The notes under the pieces: generated by a model | What the model was told of the DNA's origin: nothing | Databases searched by the model: none | The model's input: only the letters and a program-made list of their open reading frames with translations | Origin: Evansella clarkii | GTDB lineage: Bacteria; Bacillota; Bacilli; Bacillales; Salisediminibacteriaceae | Direction of reading: 5' to 3' | Length of the DNA stretch: 64,000 nucleotides | NCBI RefSeq assembly: GCF_002019695.1 | Contig: NZ_KV917376.1 | Coordinates: 4,226,974 to 4,290,973, forward strand | Program-made: the position numbers and the translations under genes | Shown: one piece after another, positions 48,082-57,270 of the stretch | How positions within the stretch are numbered: position 1 is the stretch's first letter | Layout: each line of letters opens with the position of its first letter

Positions 48082-49362
48082 CTATTTTATTACAATTTCA
48101 GCAGCCAGCTCTTCTAAAAATTCATTATCTGTTTGAAAATTTAAGCCAACAGCAACAGGACCAGCAATATCCCCTGGAAACTTTAGTTGATATTTTCTCG
48201 TTTCCAGGTCTGTCAATATCGGATTTTGAGGACTGTAAATCCTTTCATTACCAGACTCGAGCCAAATTAATGGAGTTTCGTATAATAAATGATTTGTCTC
48301 TGCCTGATATGTGATCAAGGTATATTTTCCTGATTTTTCTACATCAATTATGGTTATCATACCTGCTGCTTCTTCCTCGAATATAAGTGGCTGATTATTC
48401 CATTCTGATTTATACTCACTGTAGTGTGCATTCGTTGATAAGTCTGGAACATAAGGAGTGAGAATCAGAGACTCCGTGTCCTCAGAAAGGGGCTCCAGGA
48501 AATTCGTTATTGAATATTCAATCTTACCTTCATTCGTATGCCGGGAGGCGGCGCCATTCTGAAGGCTGATGATTCTTCCTTTATCATCTGTTACAAGGAA
48601 CTGGAGATATTCATACCGATCGTCTGATTTTGCCACTGTTTCGTCTATTTCAGCCACTATATTTAACTGTGTAGAGGTTGGATAAAGTAAAATTTCCTCA
48701 TAAGTAATGGTGACCCCCTCTTTTTCAAGCTGTATCCCGCTTTCTGCAGATGTGATCTCACCTGCTTTTTCCACAGGGATGTCAAGTTCAAATGACGAGG
48801 ACTCCATTCCAAGTACGAAAGAATCGCCAAGCATGTGATCTTCCTGTTCAATCATTACAGTCACAGAACCTGCATAAGTATCCTCATTAATATATTCACC
48901 AAATTCATACCAGCTGGTAGTGCCGGCTGATTCTCCATCTAAAGTAAACGTAAGGTCATCCGGTAAATGATGATCTTTGGAAGTTAATTCATACGCAATG
49001 TAAATTTGTGACCCGTCAAACATTGATTCAGTAAAAGTAAGTTTCCCACCGTCTGCTAACACACTTTCATTAATCGCTAATGGGAGCCCCTGCTGTACTC
49101 CCTGCTGAACACCTATGCTGCCTACATATTCAAATGCAGACCCGATAACGGGGATTTCCTTAAATGTGTTGGCAAGAGCAGGAGATATATAAGAGCTCCC
49201 TAACATTGTGGAAAATAATACAGCGGCCGCAGCTGCACTATATTTAATGAATGGCCTTCTCTGTCGCGGCAATGTATGTAACGTCTCGTCTATCCTTCTG
49301 GCAGCTGTTTTGGAAATCGAGGTGTTAACCTGTTCTTTTATTTGCTGTTCCCATCTCTCCAT
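48082..49362 (-). CDS. Anti-sigma factor-like membrane protein with DUF4179-type domain
   Basis: A 426-residue single-pass protein. The ~38-residue cytoplasmic start has an anti-sigma-like helix (ARRIDETLHTLP), then a membrane anchor (~39-60). The ~365-residue extracellular part contains a DUF4179-like segment (TFKEIPVIGSAFEYVG) and beta-rich DUF5643-like sequence. Its start overlaps the end of the sigma factor gene by 25 bp, so it is co-translated and probably holds that sigma factor at the membrane until an envelope signal arrives. The signal is unknown. Confidence 0.82.
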   Translation of the reverse strand: MERWEQQIKEQVNTSISKTAARRIDETLHTLPRQRRPFIKYSAAAAAVLFSTMLGSSYISPALANTFKEIPVIGSAFEYVGSIGVQQGVQQGLPLAINESVLADGGKLTFTESMFDGSQIYIAYELTSKDHHLPDDLTFTLDGESAGTTSWYEFGEYINEDTYAGSVTVMIEQEDHMLGDSFVLGMESSSFELDIPVEKAGEITSAESGIQLEKEGVTITYEEILLYPTSTQLNIVAEIDETVAKSDDRYEYLQFLVTDDKGRIISLQNGAASRHTNEGKIEYSITNFLEPLSEDTESLILTPYVPDLSTNAHYSEYKSEWNNQPLIFEEEAAGMITIIDVEKSGKYTLITYQAETNHLLYETPLIWLESGNERIYSPQNPILTDLETRKYQLKFPGDIAGPVAVGLNFQTDNEFLEELAAEIVIK

Positions 49363-49874
49363 ATCCCTTCCTCCTTTTTTAAAATGATCCTGCTCCTTAC
49401 TTGTTCTCTTGCTCTGCGGAGTCTTGATTTAATAGTATTTTCTGAACAATCGTATAAAACTGCGAGTTCTTTAATGGAGATATCGTCTAAATGGAAGAGC
49501 TTTAATAAAGTCCTGTCCTTTTCTTTTAAAACGTCTAATATACTTTCTGATTCAAATGGATGGGTGTCTTCTGTCCCTTTCGGTTCATGCCATTCCTCGA
49601 TCGAAACCAGGTTTTTGTTTCGCCGGTGGATGTTATAGCACTCATTCATGACAATACGAAGGAGCCAGGTTTTAAAATAAACAGGCTTTTGAAGTTGTTT
49701 TATTTGCTGGAACGCTTTCAGAATCGCTTCCTGCAATGCGTCTGCACAATCTTCTTCATTTTTCAGGATGGATCTGGCCACACGGTACATGGTTAGCTTA
49801 TAAGTCTGAATTAAACGCTCAAACGAAGAAGTTGAGCCTTTTTGTGCTTTTTTTACTAATTTAATCGTATCCAC
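49338..49874 (-). CDS. ECF-type RNA polymerase sigma factor
   Basis: A 178-residue sigma-70 family protein with region 2 (YRVARSILKNEEDCADALQEA, written in two parts: YRVARSILKN and EEDCADALQEA) near 31-52 and region 4 helix-turn-helix (LAVLYDCSENTIKSRLRRAREQ) near 137-158. The GTG start follows GGGAGGAG. Layout with the overlapping membrane anti-sigma gene is the standard ECF module. A candidate autoregulatory promoter lies directly upstream. Group within SigV/SigM/YlaC-like factors not resolved. Confidence 0.9.
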   Translation of the reverse strand: MDTIKLVKKAQKGSTSSFERLIQTYKLTMYRVARSILKNEEDCADALQEAILKAFQQIKQLQKPVYFKTWLLRIVMNECYNIHRRNKNLVSIEEWHEPKGTEDTHPFESESILDVLKEKDRTLLKLFHLDDISIKELAVLYDCSENTIKSRLRRAREQVRSRIILKKEEGIWRDGNSK

Positions 49875-49895
49875 TTTTCTCCTCCCTTCTTATCG

Positions 49896-49925
49896 TTAGA
49901 CCTTGGCAGGGTATATAAAGTTGCA
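49896..49925 (-). promoter_or_regulatory. Putative ECF-type autoregulatory promoter
   Basis: On the minus strand TGCAAC (49925-49920) and GTCTAA (49901-49896) are separated by 18 bp. ECF promoters in Bacillus read TGAAAC-N16-17-CGTC/A, so this is a one-mismatch -35 with a shifted -10. It lies 22 nt before the sigma gene. Confidence 0.45.
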
Positions 49926-49997
49926 TTATTTTTTTAATACATGAATGAACAAAATTTACCACGGGAAAGTGTCCACTTATCTGAATAATTATATCAA

Positions 49998-50031
49998 TAA
50001 AAACAAAGTGACCAATCAGCTGACTGATTGG
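49998..50031 (-). terminator. Probable terminator of the tctAB fusion
   Basis: The minus strand forms CCAATCAG-TCAG-CTGATTGG; TTTGTTTTTAT follows after 5 nt, so efficiency is uncertain. Confidence 0.55.
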
Positions 50032-50115
50032 CCGAAAAATTGCTATTTCATTTCATCACAAACAGAACTGCCTGCTTTATAAGGATAAACGGCTATACAT
50101 TACTCTTCCCTTTCC

Positions 50116-52077
50116 CTACCAGGAAGGAAAGGCTGGCAAAGGCACTTTAAGGACAACGGTAAAGACTGCGTATAAAACAACTGTGAAAACAACTGCAAGG
50201 AGGAAAATCTTTTTTATGGAGATACCGTTCCATTTTTTCAAGTAAACTGCCAACGGCACGCTCACCATTAAAATGAATACTTGCAAATAATAACCCACGG
50301 CATTCGTTAAAAGAGAGACAGCGGTCACAATAAGTATCAATATTACAACTGACCACTCACACTTCCCCCTTTCCTTTGCAGGAATTTCCCCTGCTTCTCT
50401 TACATGAAGTGCTTTAATTACTTCAGCCCCAATCAATCCTATCAAAACAATAAAGACTATTTGAGGGAATATTCTTAGTTCGAAAACAAGACTGTTTAAG
50501 TAAAACAGAGACAAAACAGCTAAGGAGCCTGCAGCTATCCAGCAAAGTGCCGCTGGAGACACAATGTTTTTATAAAATAAACGCGCTGTCACTTTCCCTT
50601 TATTTTTCCATCCCTGCACTACAGAAATGCCAATGGTAAGAACAACTAAGCTGAACAGGGCAATATTCCAGCCGCCGGAAAAAAAATAGAAAAAGGACGA
50701 GCCTCTCGCACTGCCCACCTGAAGCCCCTGCAGGAAACCTTCTTCTGCGATCGAACCCAGTATAAACCCGAGAGCCACTGGTGCTGGCGAAAATTTGAAC
50801 TTTTGAAAAATAAACATAAGGCAGCCGATTACTACTACTGTATAAATATCAAAAACACTGTTCTGCGTTGTGTAAGCGCCAATGATTGAAAATGATAGTA
50901 TTACAGGTGCCATTACGTATGCCGGAATATTCGTAAGCCTTGTCATATATTTTATCATCAGAAGCCCTAAAATAAGCAGTACAAACTGGGCAGCTACCAT
51001 ACTGTATAAAAACACATAGGCTGTTTCTGCATTGTCAATAAACAGGTTTCTTCCGGGCCAGATACCATGAATCAGAAGTCCTCCGAGAAATATTGCTGCT
51101 GTCGGCGAACCTGGAATGCCAAGAGTAAGCAGAGGTATTAACGAAGCGCCTACCATCGCGTTATTCGCACTTTCGGCGGCGATAACCCCCTTCTTTTCTC
51201 CTTTTCCGAATCTTGATTTATCTTTTGAAAAACGCTTTGCCTCATTATAGGCAAGTATACTGGCTATATTTCCGCCCGCGCCGGGTATTATTCCAATCAG
51301 AGCACCAATTCCGCTCCCGATTGAAACTGATTCAGGCCTTTTAAACACATCAGCAAACGACTGCCTTATTGTTGATTTCTCCCTGGAAGCATCTGCTCTC
51401 ATGAGTTTTTCTTTGCGAGGCAGCGATTCAATAAGCCTTAGCGCCTGAGGAAAGGCAAACAGACCGATTAAAACGGCAACGATATGCAAACCTCCGACCA
51501 GCCCGTCAAAACCAAACGTAAACCTTGCTGTTCCTGTTACAGTACTAATTCCAATAAAAGATAAAAGTATGCCGATTGCCCCGCCGATCAGATTTTTAAC
51601 AACTGATCCATCAGAGATAGCCGCAATAACAGTAATTCCGAAAACGGCAATCCAAAACGTCTCCGCAGGTCCGAATTGCAGAGAAAAATTTGTGAAAAAC
51701 GGGGCAAAGAAGAGAAGCAGAAACATTCCGAACAAGCCGCCGGCAACCGAAGAAATAACCGCCAGTTCCAGTGCTTTCCCGGCCTTCCCCTGCTGGGCCA
51801 TAGGATACCCGTCAAAAGTCGTCGCCACTGACGCAGGGGCACCGGGCACGTTGAATAAAATAGCCGGAATGGACCCTCCGAACACACTGCCGCAGTATAT
51901 GCCTCCCAGGAGAATCAGTCCGTCTGCCGCCCCAAGGGAGAAGGTAAATGGAATCATCAAAGCGACTCCCATTGTGGGTGTCAATCCAGGAAGGGCTCCA
52001 ATTAATATACCTAAAAACAAGCCGAGGACAAGAATAATAATGTGATAAAATTCAAATACATGCCAGATGAATTCCAT
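50116..52077 (-). CDS. Tripartite tricarboxylate transporter permease, TctA-TctB fusion
   Basis: A 653-residue membrane protein. Residues ~1-495 are the large TctA permease: GALPGLTPTMGVALMIPF (27-44), GSIPAILFNVPGAPAS (~68-83), GIIPGAGGNIASILAYNEAK (~263-282) and GIPGSPTAAIFLGGLLIHG (~319-337). Residues ~505-653 add four helices with the TctB pattern (LRIFPQIVFIVL ... VPLPAFPSW). Normally TctA and TctB are separate. With the TctC-like lipoprotein nearby a complete secondary carboxylate uptake system is encoded. Start follows GGAGG at 7 nt. It may be co-transcribed with the two upstream genes. Confidence 0.85.
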   Translation of the reverse strand: MEFIWHVFEFYHIIILVLGLFLGILIGALPGLTPTMGVALMIPFTFSLGAADGLILLGGIYCGSVFGGSIPAILFNVPGAPASVATTFDGYPMAQQGKAGKALELAVISSVAGGLFGMFLLLFFAPFFTNFSLQFGPAETFWIAVFGITVIAAISDGSVVKNLIGGAIGILLSFIGISTVTGTARFTFGFDGLVGGLHIVAVLIGLFAFPQALRLIESLPRKEKLMRADASREKSTIRQSFADVFKRPESVSIGSGIGALIGIIPGAGGNIASILAYNEAKRFSKDKSRFGKGEKKGVIAAESANNAMVGASLIPLLTLGIPGSPTAAIFLGGLLIHGIWPGRNLFIDNAETAYVFLYSMVAAQFVLLILGLLMIKYMTRLTNIPAYVMAPVILSFSIIGAYTTQNSVFDIYTVVVIGCLMFIFQKFKFSPAPVALGFILGSIAEEGFLQGLQVGSARGSSFFYFFSGGWNIALFSLVVLTIGISVVQGWKNKGKVTARLFYKNIVSPAALCWIAAGSLAVLSLFYLNSLVFELRIFPQIVFIVLIGLIGAEVIKALHVREAGEIPAKERGKCEWSVVILILIVTAVSLLTNAVGYYLQVFILMVSVPLAVYLKKWNGISIKKIFLLAVVFTVVLYAVFTVVLKVPLPAFPSW

Positions 52078-52134
52078 ATCCCAGCCTCCATTTTAAAAGC
52101 TAGGATATGATATTCGCCCAAATCACATTTAATG

Positions 52135-52413
52135 TTATTCTTTTTCCGTTTCCACTTCGATTTTTTTCCCGCCGACAGATATATAGGACAGTACTTCCAT
52201 ATCTGGCTGAAGTTTTGCCAGCCCCTGAATATACGGTGTTACAAGATCCTTAAAATCTTCAGTCACACCTTCTTCCTGCAGAAGCCCGTACACATACATT
52301 TTTTTTTCATCCATTAAAAACGCCAGATAGCCTACTGGCTTATTTGCATCCGTTACCACATTCAGAACTTGTGCTTCAGGTTTAAAAAATTCAGGTGAAA
52401 AGTAAATTTGCAC
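52135..52413 (-). CDS. Small protein of unknown function
   Basis: A 92-residue soluble alpha/beta protein: FKPEAQVLNVVTDANKPVG, AFLMDEKKMYVYGLLQEE, then a Lys/Glu-rich end. GTG start at 52413 follows AAGGAGGG with 8-nt spacing; the longer upstream frame overlaps the MFS gene in another frame and is rejected. It lies 17 bp downstream of the MFS gene and 57 bp before tctAB, so it belongs to that transcript. Family not recognised. Confidence 0.7.
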   Translation of the reverse strand: MQIYFSPEFFKPEAQVLNVVTDANKPVGYLAFLMDEKKMYVYGLLQEEGVTEDFKDLVTPYIQGLAKLQPDMEVLSYISVGGKKIEVETEKE

Positions 52414-52430
52414 TTCGGATTCCCTCCTTA

Positions 52431-53699
52431 TTATTCTGTAGTAACCTGGAGTTTTGTAAAGACAGAACCGGAATCGTCTTTTTCCTGCTCCTTTGGATCT
52501 TTTACGTGGATAAGCAAGAGGCAAAGCAGTCCTATACTTAAAGTTAACCCAGCTGTTACAAGAAACATCCCTGTTCTTGACCAGCCCATCAGCCAGCCGT
52601 AAATAGGCGGTCCGGCCGCAACACCGAGAAAACGGACGGAACCATATAACGAAGTAACAAACCCTCTTCTAGCTTTTCCGACAGACCCTGTAATAAGGCT
52701 GTTCAGACACGGAAGCACCAGCCCTGTACCAATACTGCTGATAACCAGAACTGCAATAAACGGAACCAGCTTTGTAAAGAAAACAAGAGAAGCAAATGAA
52801 ATAGTCATCAGCAGAAAGCCAATAAGAATCATCATTTTCATACGTTTCATAATTTTTCCAATCCTACTCCCTGTTATATAGGAAGTGGTCATCATGAACA
52901 AAAGCGGCACTGCCAGGACAAAGCCCTTCAGGACTCCCTTTATGTCATACCGGGTTTCCAGAGTGTCAGACAGGTAAAATAATATCCCGAATAATGTAAG
53001 AAGGCAGACTGCCCCCGCAAGATACGCAGTAAAAAGCCACCGGCCTTCATGCTTAAAAACAGTCAGTAAACCATGCATATACTTTCCGAAAGGGAGCGGT
53101 GTTTTCTTCTTTTTCCTCTCTCTTATAAAAAACATCGTCAATAATATAGAGACCAGGCAAAAAACAGGAAATCCTAAAAATGGTCCGTACCAGACAATTA
53201 ACGCCAGTAGCGACCCTGCTATCGGCGAAAGCACTTTTCCAAATCCGTTGGATGCTTCCACCAGACCGAGCACTTTACTCTGCGCTCCCCCCTTAAATAA
53301 ATCACCTGTAAGAGCCATTGCTATTGGCGCAGTTCCCGCTGCACCAATTCCCTGCATTGTCCTTCCAGCGATAATCCACGTATACGGACTGGCGAACCAG
53401 GCAGCTGCAAGGCCGGCAAGAAGCCCCCCTGTACCATAAAGGAATAATGCCGGCACAATGATAGCTTTTCTTGAGATGCGGTCAGATAAGTACCCTAATA
53501 CCGGAATAAAGATTGCTGCGGATACGGAAAAAACTGTTATTGTTAAACTCGCCTGAAAAGCGCTTATTCCTAATTCAGACTGCATTTGCGGCAGAATAGG
53601 TATTAACATAGAATTTCCAAGCGTCATTATAAGCGGAATGGATCCTATTGCCAGAATTACGAGTCCCTTATTCTTTTCTTTGGCCAAAGGCTGTCTCAT
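52431..53699 (-). CDS. MFS drug-efflux-type transporter
   Basis: A 422-residue transporter with 12 predicted helices. Motif A is [12 protein letters not shown] (~69-80) and the antiporter-type motif C region [19 protein letters not shown] near 145-163 marks the DHA1 drug:H+ group. AAGGAG touches the ATG at 53699, so the actual start may be the TTG 12 bases downstream. First gene of a probable minus-strand operon with the small 92-aa gene and the tctAB fusion. Substrate unknown. Confidence 0.85.
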   Translation of the reverse strand: MRQPLAKEKNKGLVILAIGSIPLIMTLGNSMLIPILPQMQSELGISAFQASLTITVFSVSAAIFIPVLGYLSDRISRKAIIVPALFLYGTGGLLAGLAAAWFASPYTWIIAGRTMQGIGAAGTAPIAMALTGDLFKGGAQSKVLGLVEASNGFGKVLSPIAGSLLALIVWYGPFLGFPVFCLVSILLTMFFIRERKKKKTPLPFGKYMHGLLTVFKHEGRWLFTAYLAGAVCLLTLFGILFYLSDTLETRYDIKGVLKGFVLAVPLLFMMTTSYITGSRIGKIMKRMKMMILIGFLLMTISFASLVFFTKLVPFIAVLVISSIGTGLVLPCLNSLITGSVGKARRGFVTSLYGSVRFLGVAAGPPIYGWLMGWSRTGMFLVTAGLTLSIGLLCLLLIHVKDPKEQEKDDSGSVFTKLQVTTE

Positions 53700-53936
53700 C
53701 TCCTTGCATTACGACATAAAGTGCATCTTTTTGAGTTTCTATTGTTTTTAGAATTTCGGGTTTTGAATCTTAATCCCGGTCAGCAACAGGATTTAACAGC
53801 GCCTGAATTAAAAGGCAGTTATACACTAATAAGATGGCATGGTTTCCTGTATTCATACATGGAACAGATTACCTGAGAACTATTGAGTATGAGCAGTGAC
53901 CCGTTCTTTTGTGTCCAGGGATATTATCCAGAACAA
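53700..53936. other. Intergenic region, nothing recognised
   Basis: Upstream of the MFS gene. It must contain its promoter, but no convincing one was found. No gene seen. Confidence 0.3.
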
Positions 53937-53967
53937 CAAAAAAACTGCCTCTGTTACCAGAGACAGC
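53937..53967 (-). terminator. Terminator downstream of the SnoaL-like gene
   Basis: The minus strand forms CTGTCTCTGGTAACAGAGGCAG followed by seven T, ~115 nt past the stop. Confidence 0.75.
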
Positions 53968-54083
53968 CCAATACTTTGGAGCGTTATGTTACCATCTGAT
54001 ACACCCGTATTTGAATCAATAGCTTCTTAGCGACAAGTATGCGGCATCTCATGCTTTATGCCACAAAACAGGAAATACCAGCC

Positions 54084-54425
54084 CTACTTTTTAAACCAGA
54101 CTTTCGTAATTCGAGAACCATGCGTTTCATACATTGCTATTGCAAAAACCTCTTTTCCATTCGATCTCCCTGTCACCTTTTCGTGGTCGATAACAAAGTT
54201 ATCCTGCTCGATCCTTCCGAGAAGGTGGGCATGCTGCTGAGGATTCTCTTTGAAAAGTTTCCCGTATCTTTCCCTCATCTTATCGATTCCTTTATAGACA
54301 AGGTCATTTGACGGAAAATCACGGATTTCCACATCTTCACTGTATACACTTAAAAATGCTTCAAGATTTTGTGCGTTATACGCATCAAGCTGTTTCTGAG
54401 CAAGTTCGGCTGCTTTGTTCTCCAT
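54084..54425 (-). CDS. NTF2/SnoaL-like domain protein
   Basis: A 113-residue single-domain protein of the nuclear transport factor 2 (SnoaL-like) fold: AQKQLDAYNAQNLEAFLSVY with SEDVEIRDFPS, YKGIDKMRERYGKLF, and a final strand AMYETHGSRITKVWFKK. The family includes isomerases and binding proteins; the substrate cannot be inferred. Followed by a terminator; 47 bp downstream of the YggT gene, so probably co-transcribed with it. Confidence 0.82.
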   Translation of the reverse strand: MENKAAELAQKQLDAYNAQNLEAFLSVYSEDVEIRDFPSNDLVYKGIDKMRERYGKLFKENPQQHAHLLGRIEQDNFVIDHEKVTGRSNGKEVFAIAMYETHGSRITKVWFKK

Positions 54426-54472
54426 TTTAAAAACCCCTTTATGTAATATAAACCGGAAGGAAAAGGGGATTG

Positions 54473-54766
54473 CTACCTCCTTCTCCCTCCTCCGATCATT
54501 CCAATAATCTGCATAAGAAAATAACCTGCAATGGAATAAATAAATATGGCGAAAAGTGCCGTCAAGTCAAGTTCAAACCTTCCGTCTAACTGTATGACCG
54601 GAAAAATATTGGCAAACGGCTCCAGAAGAGGAGCGCTGTTATCAAATATCCACTGCACAAACGGCGCTTCTTCATTCGCATTAAACAGCTGAAGTACAAT
54701 CCTTATCCCAATCAGGAACTGAATGACTCCTAATATGAAATTGACGATGTATATTAATATTCGCAT
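54473..54766 (-). CDS. YggT family membrane protein
   Basis: A 97-residue protein with two hydrophobic hairpins (residues ~3-25 and ~66-92) around a hydrophilic centre containing NSAPLLEPFANIFP, the YggT signature. Ends in GGGRRR. YggT proteins are linked to cell division or ion homeostasis in other bacteria. It precedes the SnoaL-like gene on the same strand. Confidence 0.85.
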   Translation of the reverse strand: MRILIYIVNFILGVIQFLIGIRIVLQLFNANEEAPFVQWIFDNSAPLLEPFANIFPVIQLDGRFELDLTALFAIFIYSIAGYFLMQIIGMIGGGRRR

Positions 54767-54869
54767 ATCTGGCGAGTAGTCCTCCCTTAGTCTGTATTGT
54801 AAAACTCAATTTCCCGTTTGCAAATTCCCGCAAACATAGGGAGAAGGGAAGAAACACGCTTCAGAATGA

Positions 54870-55850
54870 TTATTGTTTTGTGTCGAGAGGCTTCAGGCTT
54901 TTTTCAATTTCTACCCTTCTGCTTTCAAGAAAAGGAGGCAAAGCAAGATTCTCACCTAGCTCTTCAAATGGCTCATCGCTTTCAAACCCTGGCCCGTCGG
55001 TAGCCAGCTCAATTAAAACCCCATTCGGCTCACGGAAATACAGGGATTTGAAATAATAACGCTCAACAAAGCCGGAGTTGGAAAAGCCTGCTTGGGTAAT
55101 ATATTCCGTCCATTTTCTCAGTTCAGATTCTGATTCCACTCTGAATGCAACATGGTGGACACTGCCTCTGCCGGGGCGTTCCCGTGGTTTATCCGCCTCT
55201 TCAATCAAATGTACTTCGGCTCCCGTGCCTCCTTCCCCTGTCTGAAATACACGTATAGTTTTTTCTTCCGCACCTTCAGCTGAGATACTTTCTGTCTCCC
55301 TGAACCCAAGAATTTCCGTAAGTACTTTCGCTGTCCGTTCCGGCCGGGAAACAGTCAGCTGCACTGGGCCCAGCCCAATAATCGCGAACTCACCTGGAAC
55401 AGGGCTTTTCTCCCATGGTTTTCCTCCAGGGACTCCTTTGTTCATTTCATCTGAGACGAGCAGCAGCCGCTGGTTTTCGAAATCACGAAAATTTATTTGA
55501 GCCCTGCCGCCAACTCTTTCAATCCCGTCGTGCTCTACCTGAAAATCCTCAAAACGGCGGAGCCAATACTCCAGGGCAGCATCATCAGAAACTCGTAATG
55601 ATGTTCCTGTAATACTGTTAGTTCCAGGGTAAGTCCTCCCCGCGTTTTGAATTTCGAAAAACGTTAAGTCAGTTCCTGGATTGCCTCGTTCATCTGCGTA
55701 AAACAAGTGATACATGGAAGTTGAATCCTGATTAACTGTCTTTTTAACGAGTCTCATTCCCATGATTTTTGTATAAAAATGATAATTTCTTTCTGCATCT
55801 GCTGTAATTGCAGATACATGATGCTGCCCAAGTAAGGGTTTCAAATTCAT
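54870..55850 (-). CDS. Ring-cleaving dioxygenase (VOC superfamily, MhqA/MhqO-like)
   Basis: A ~326-residue protein with two vicinal-oxygen-chelate modules. Metal ligands are likely His9/10 (GQHHVSAI), His in SVHHVAFRVE (~225) and Glu in YFREPNGVLIELATDG (~270-285). Such enzymes in B. subtilis (MhqA, MhqE, MhqO) open hydroquinone rings for quinone detoxification. The ATG at 55850 has better spacing to GGAG than the in-frame GTG six bases upstream. No MhqR-type regulator adjoins. Confidence 0.87.
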   Translation of the reverse strand: MNLKPLLGQHHVSAITADAERNYHFYTKIMGMRLVKKTVNQDSTSMYHLFYADERGNPGTDLTFFEIQNAGRTYPGTNSITGTSLRVSDDAALEYWLRRFEDFQVEHDGIERVGGRAQINFRDFENQRLLLVSDEMNKGVPGGKPWEKSPVPGEFAIIGLGPVQLTVSRPERTAKVLTEILGFRETESISAEGAEEKTIRVFQTGEGGTGAEVHLIEEADKPRERPGRGSVHHVAFRVESESELRKWTEYITQAGFSNSGFVERYYFKSLYFREPNGVLIELATDGPGFESDEPFEELGENLALPPFLESRRVEIEKSLKPLDTKQ

Positions 55851-55972
55851 CTTCACTCACTCCAGTCCGGCTCTTTTACAACAATTATTTCTACTTTTAT
55901 TTTAGCGTCATACCTTCTCATCTGTAAATTTATCCGCTTTCTGCCGGACTATGCATGTTAGAGTCTGGCTGT

Positions 55973-56431
55973 CTATCTATGTTGCCGGAGGACTGAATAA
56001 AGAGCCTGTTCTATTTCTTCATAACTTGTACATCTGCATATGTTGGAATCAAGCCATTCCTTTATTTTATTTCTGTCCGCCTCTGGATATTGGGTAATTA
56101 GAGTCTGACAGTTCATAATATATCCCGGTGTACAATAACCGCACTGAAAGGCAAAGTACTTTACAAAAGCCTTTTGGATCTCTGAGCCATGTAACCCTTC
56201 AGCTGTTATAATTTCCTCTCCTTCCGCTTCCACTGCAAGCATAAGGCATGACTTCACTGGCCAGCCGTTAACAATAACAGTGCAGGCACCGCAATCACCA
56301 TTCAAACATCCTGGCTTAGCCCCGGTAAATCCAGTCTTTCCTCTTATAACATAAAGCAGTGTATCAGCATTTCGAATATATATGTTATACTCTTCGCCAT
56401 TTATATGAAAATGTGCTGCCCTCCCTGTCAC
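55973..56431 (-). CDS. Molybdenum hydroxylase 2Fe-2S subunit (xanthine dehydrogenase type)
   Basis: A 152-residue protein with two 2Fe-2S domains: plant-ferredoxin-like CLNGDCGACTV...KSC (~42-62) and the all-helical FQCGYCTPGYIMNC with ICRCTSYEEI (~94-140). It passes electrons from the Mo centre to FAD. Its start overlaps the FAD subunit's end by 4 bp. Last gene of a three-subunit operon resembling B. subtilis pucD-pucC-pucE. The aldehyde or purine substrate is not certain. Confidence 0.9.
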   Translation of the reverse strand: MTGRAAHFHINGEEYNIYIRNADTLLYVIRGKTGFTGAKPGCLNGDCGACTVIVNGWPVKSCLMLAVEAEGEEIITAEGLHGSEIQKAFVKYFAFQCGYCTPGYIMNCQTLITQYPEADRNKIKEWLDSNICRCTSYEEIEQALYSVLRQHR

Positions 56432-57270
56432 TCAGGTCCCCTCCTCCCCATCCTGGTCATAACATCCATTAAAACGTTTTTTAACACAAACTTCCGGTAT
56501 TCCGCTGACCCTTCTGAATCGCTGATTATTTCATGCGGTATATTATTTACAGCCTGTTCTGCTTTCCTTCTCAGCGGCGTATTGTCTCTGTTCAGTGACT
56601 CCTCCATGATCCGAGACCTGAATGGAAATGGACTTAAACCGCTGTAGGCCGTCCTCGTTTTCCCTTCTTCCTGCAGTGCTGCCACCGTAATAAGCGGATA
56701 GCCCGTGTTCCATTGTTTTCTTCTTTTTGTGTGAAAGTAAGGAGCACGAAGAAAACGCTCTTCAGTAATAAACCTGACCAGAAATTCGCCTTTTTCAAGA
56801 ACAATCTCTTTGTTAAAAAACTCATTAACAGGACGGGACACTTCCCCGGAAGCTCCTGCTGTAACAACCTGGCTGTCGCTTAAAAGAAAAGGGAGAATTG
56901 CTTCTCTGTATATAAGTTCTGAGCATACATTTCCTCCTAAAGTAATCTTCATTCTCGCCGTGTTATCTGCAATATCTTTTGAAGTTACGGTGAGTAATGG
57001 AAAATAGTCGGCCCGCTCTATTTCAGCGAGCGGAAGGCCTGCTCCTAAGTGGAGCCTTGTGCCCTCTTTTTCACATAAACAGCACTCCGGAATGCCTTTT
57101 ATGTCAATAACGGCTTCTGTGTAAAATAGGTTTAGCCGGCTAAGAGTGATGATCTCTGTCCCACCCGAATAATAAACCGGCTTTTTTCCTGCTTCGTCAA
57201 GCTGGCGGTGCAATTCCACCGCTTCACTAATGGATGAGGGTTTATAATATTCAAAGTCGAATGGGATCAT
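56428..57270 (-). CDS. Molybdenum hydroxylase FAD-binding subunit
   Basis: A 280-residue flavoprotein: FDFEYYKPSSISEAVELHRQL at the start (residues 4-24), YYSGGTEIITLSR as the FAD pyrophosphate loop, NTARMKITLGGNVCSELIYREA (the TIGGN-like second loop) and a C-terminal CODH-type domain. The ATG at 57270 overlaps the previous stop (ATGA) and follows AAGGAGG, so translation is coupled. Transfers electrons from 2Fe-2S centres to NAD or another acceptor. Confidence 0.88.
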   Translation of the reverse strand: MIPFDFEYYKPSSISEAVELHRQLDEAGKKPVYYSGGTEIITLSRLNLFYTEAVIDIKGIPECCLCEKEGTRLHLGAGLPLAEIERADYFPLLTVTSKDIADNTARMKITLGGNVCSELIYREAILPFLLSDSQVVTAGASGEVSRPVNEFFNKEIVLEKGEFLVRFITEERFLRAPYFHTKRRKQWNTGYPLITVAALQEEGKTRTAYSGLSPFPFRSRIMEESLNRDNTPLRRKAEQAVNNIPHEIISDSEGSAEYRKFVLKNVLMDVMTRMGRRGPE

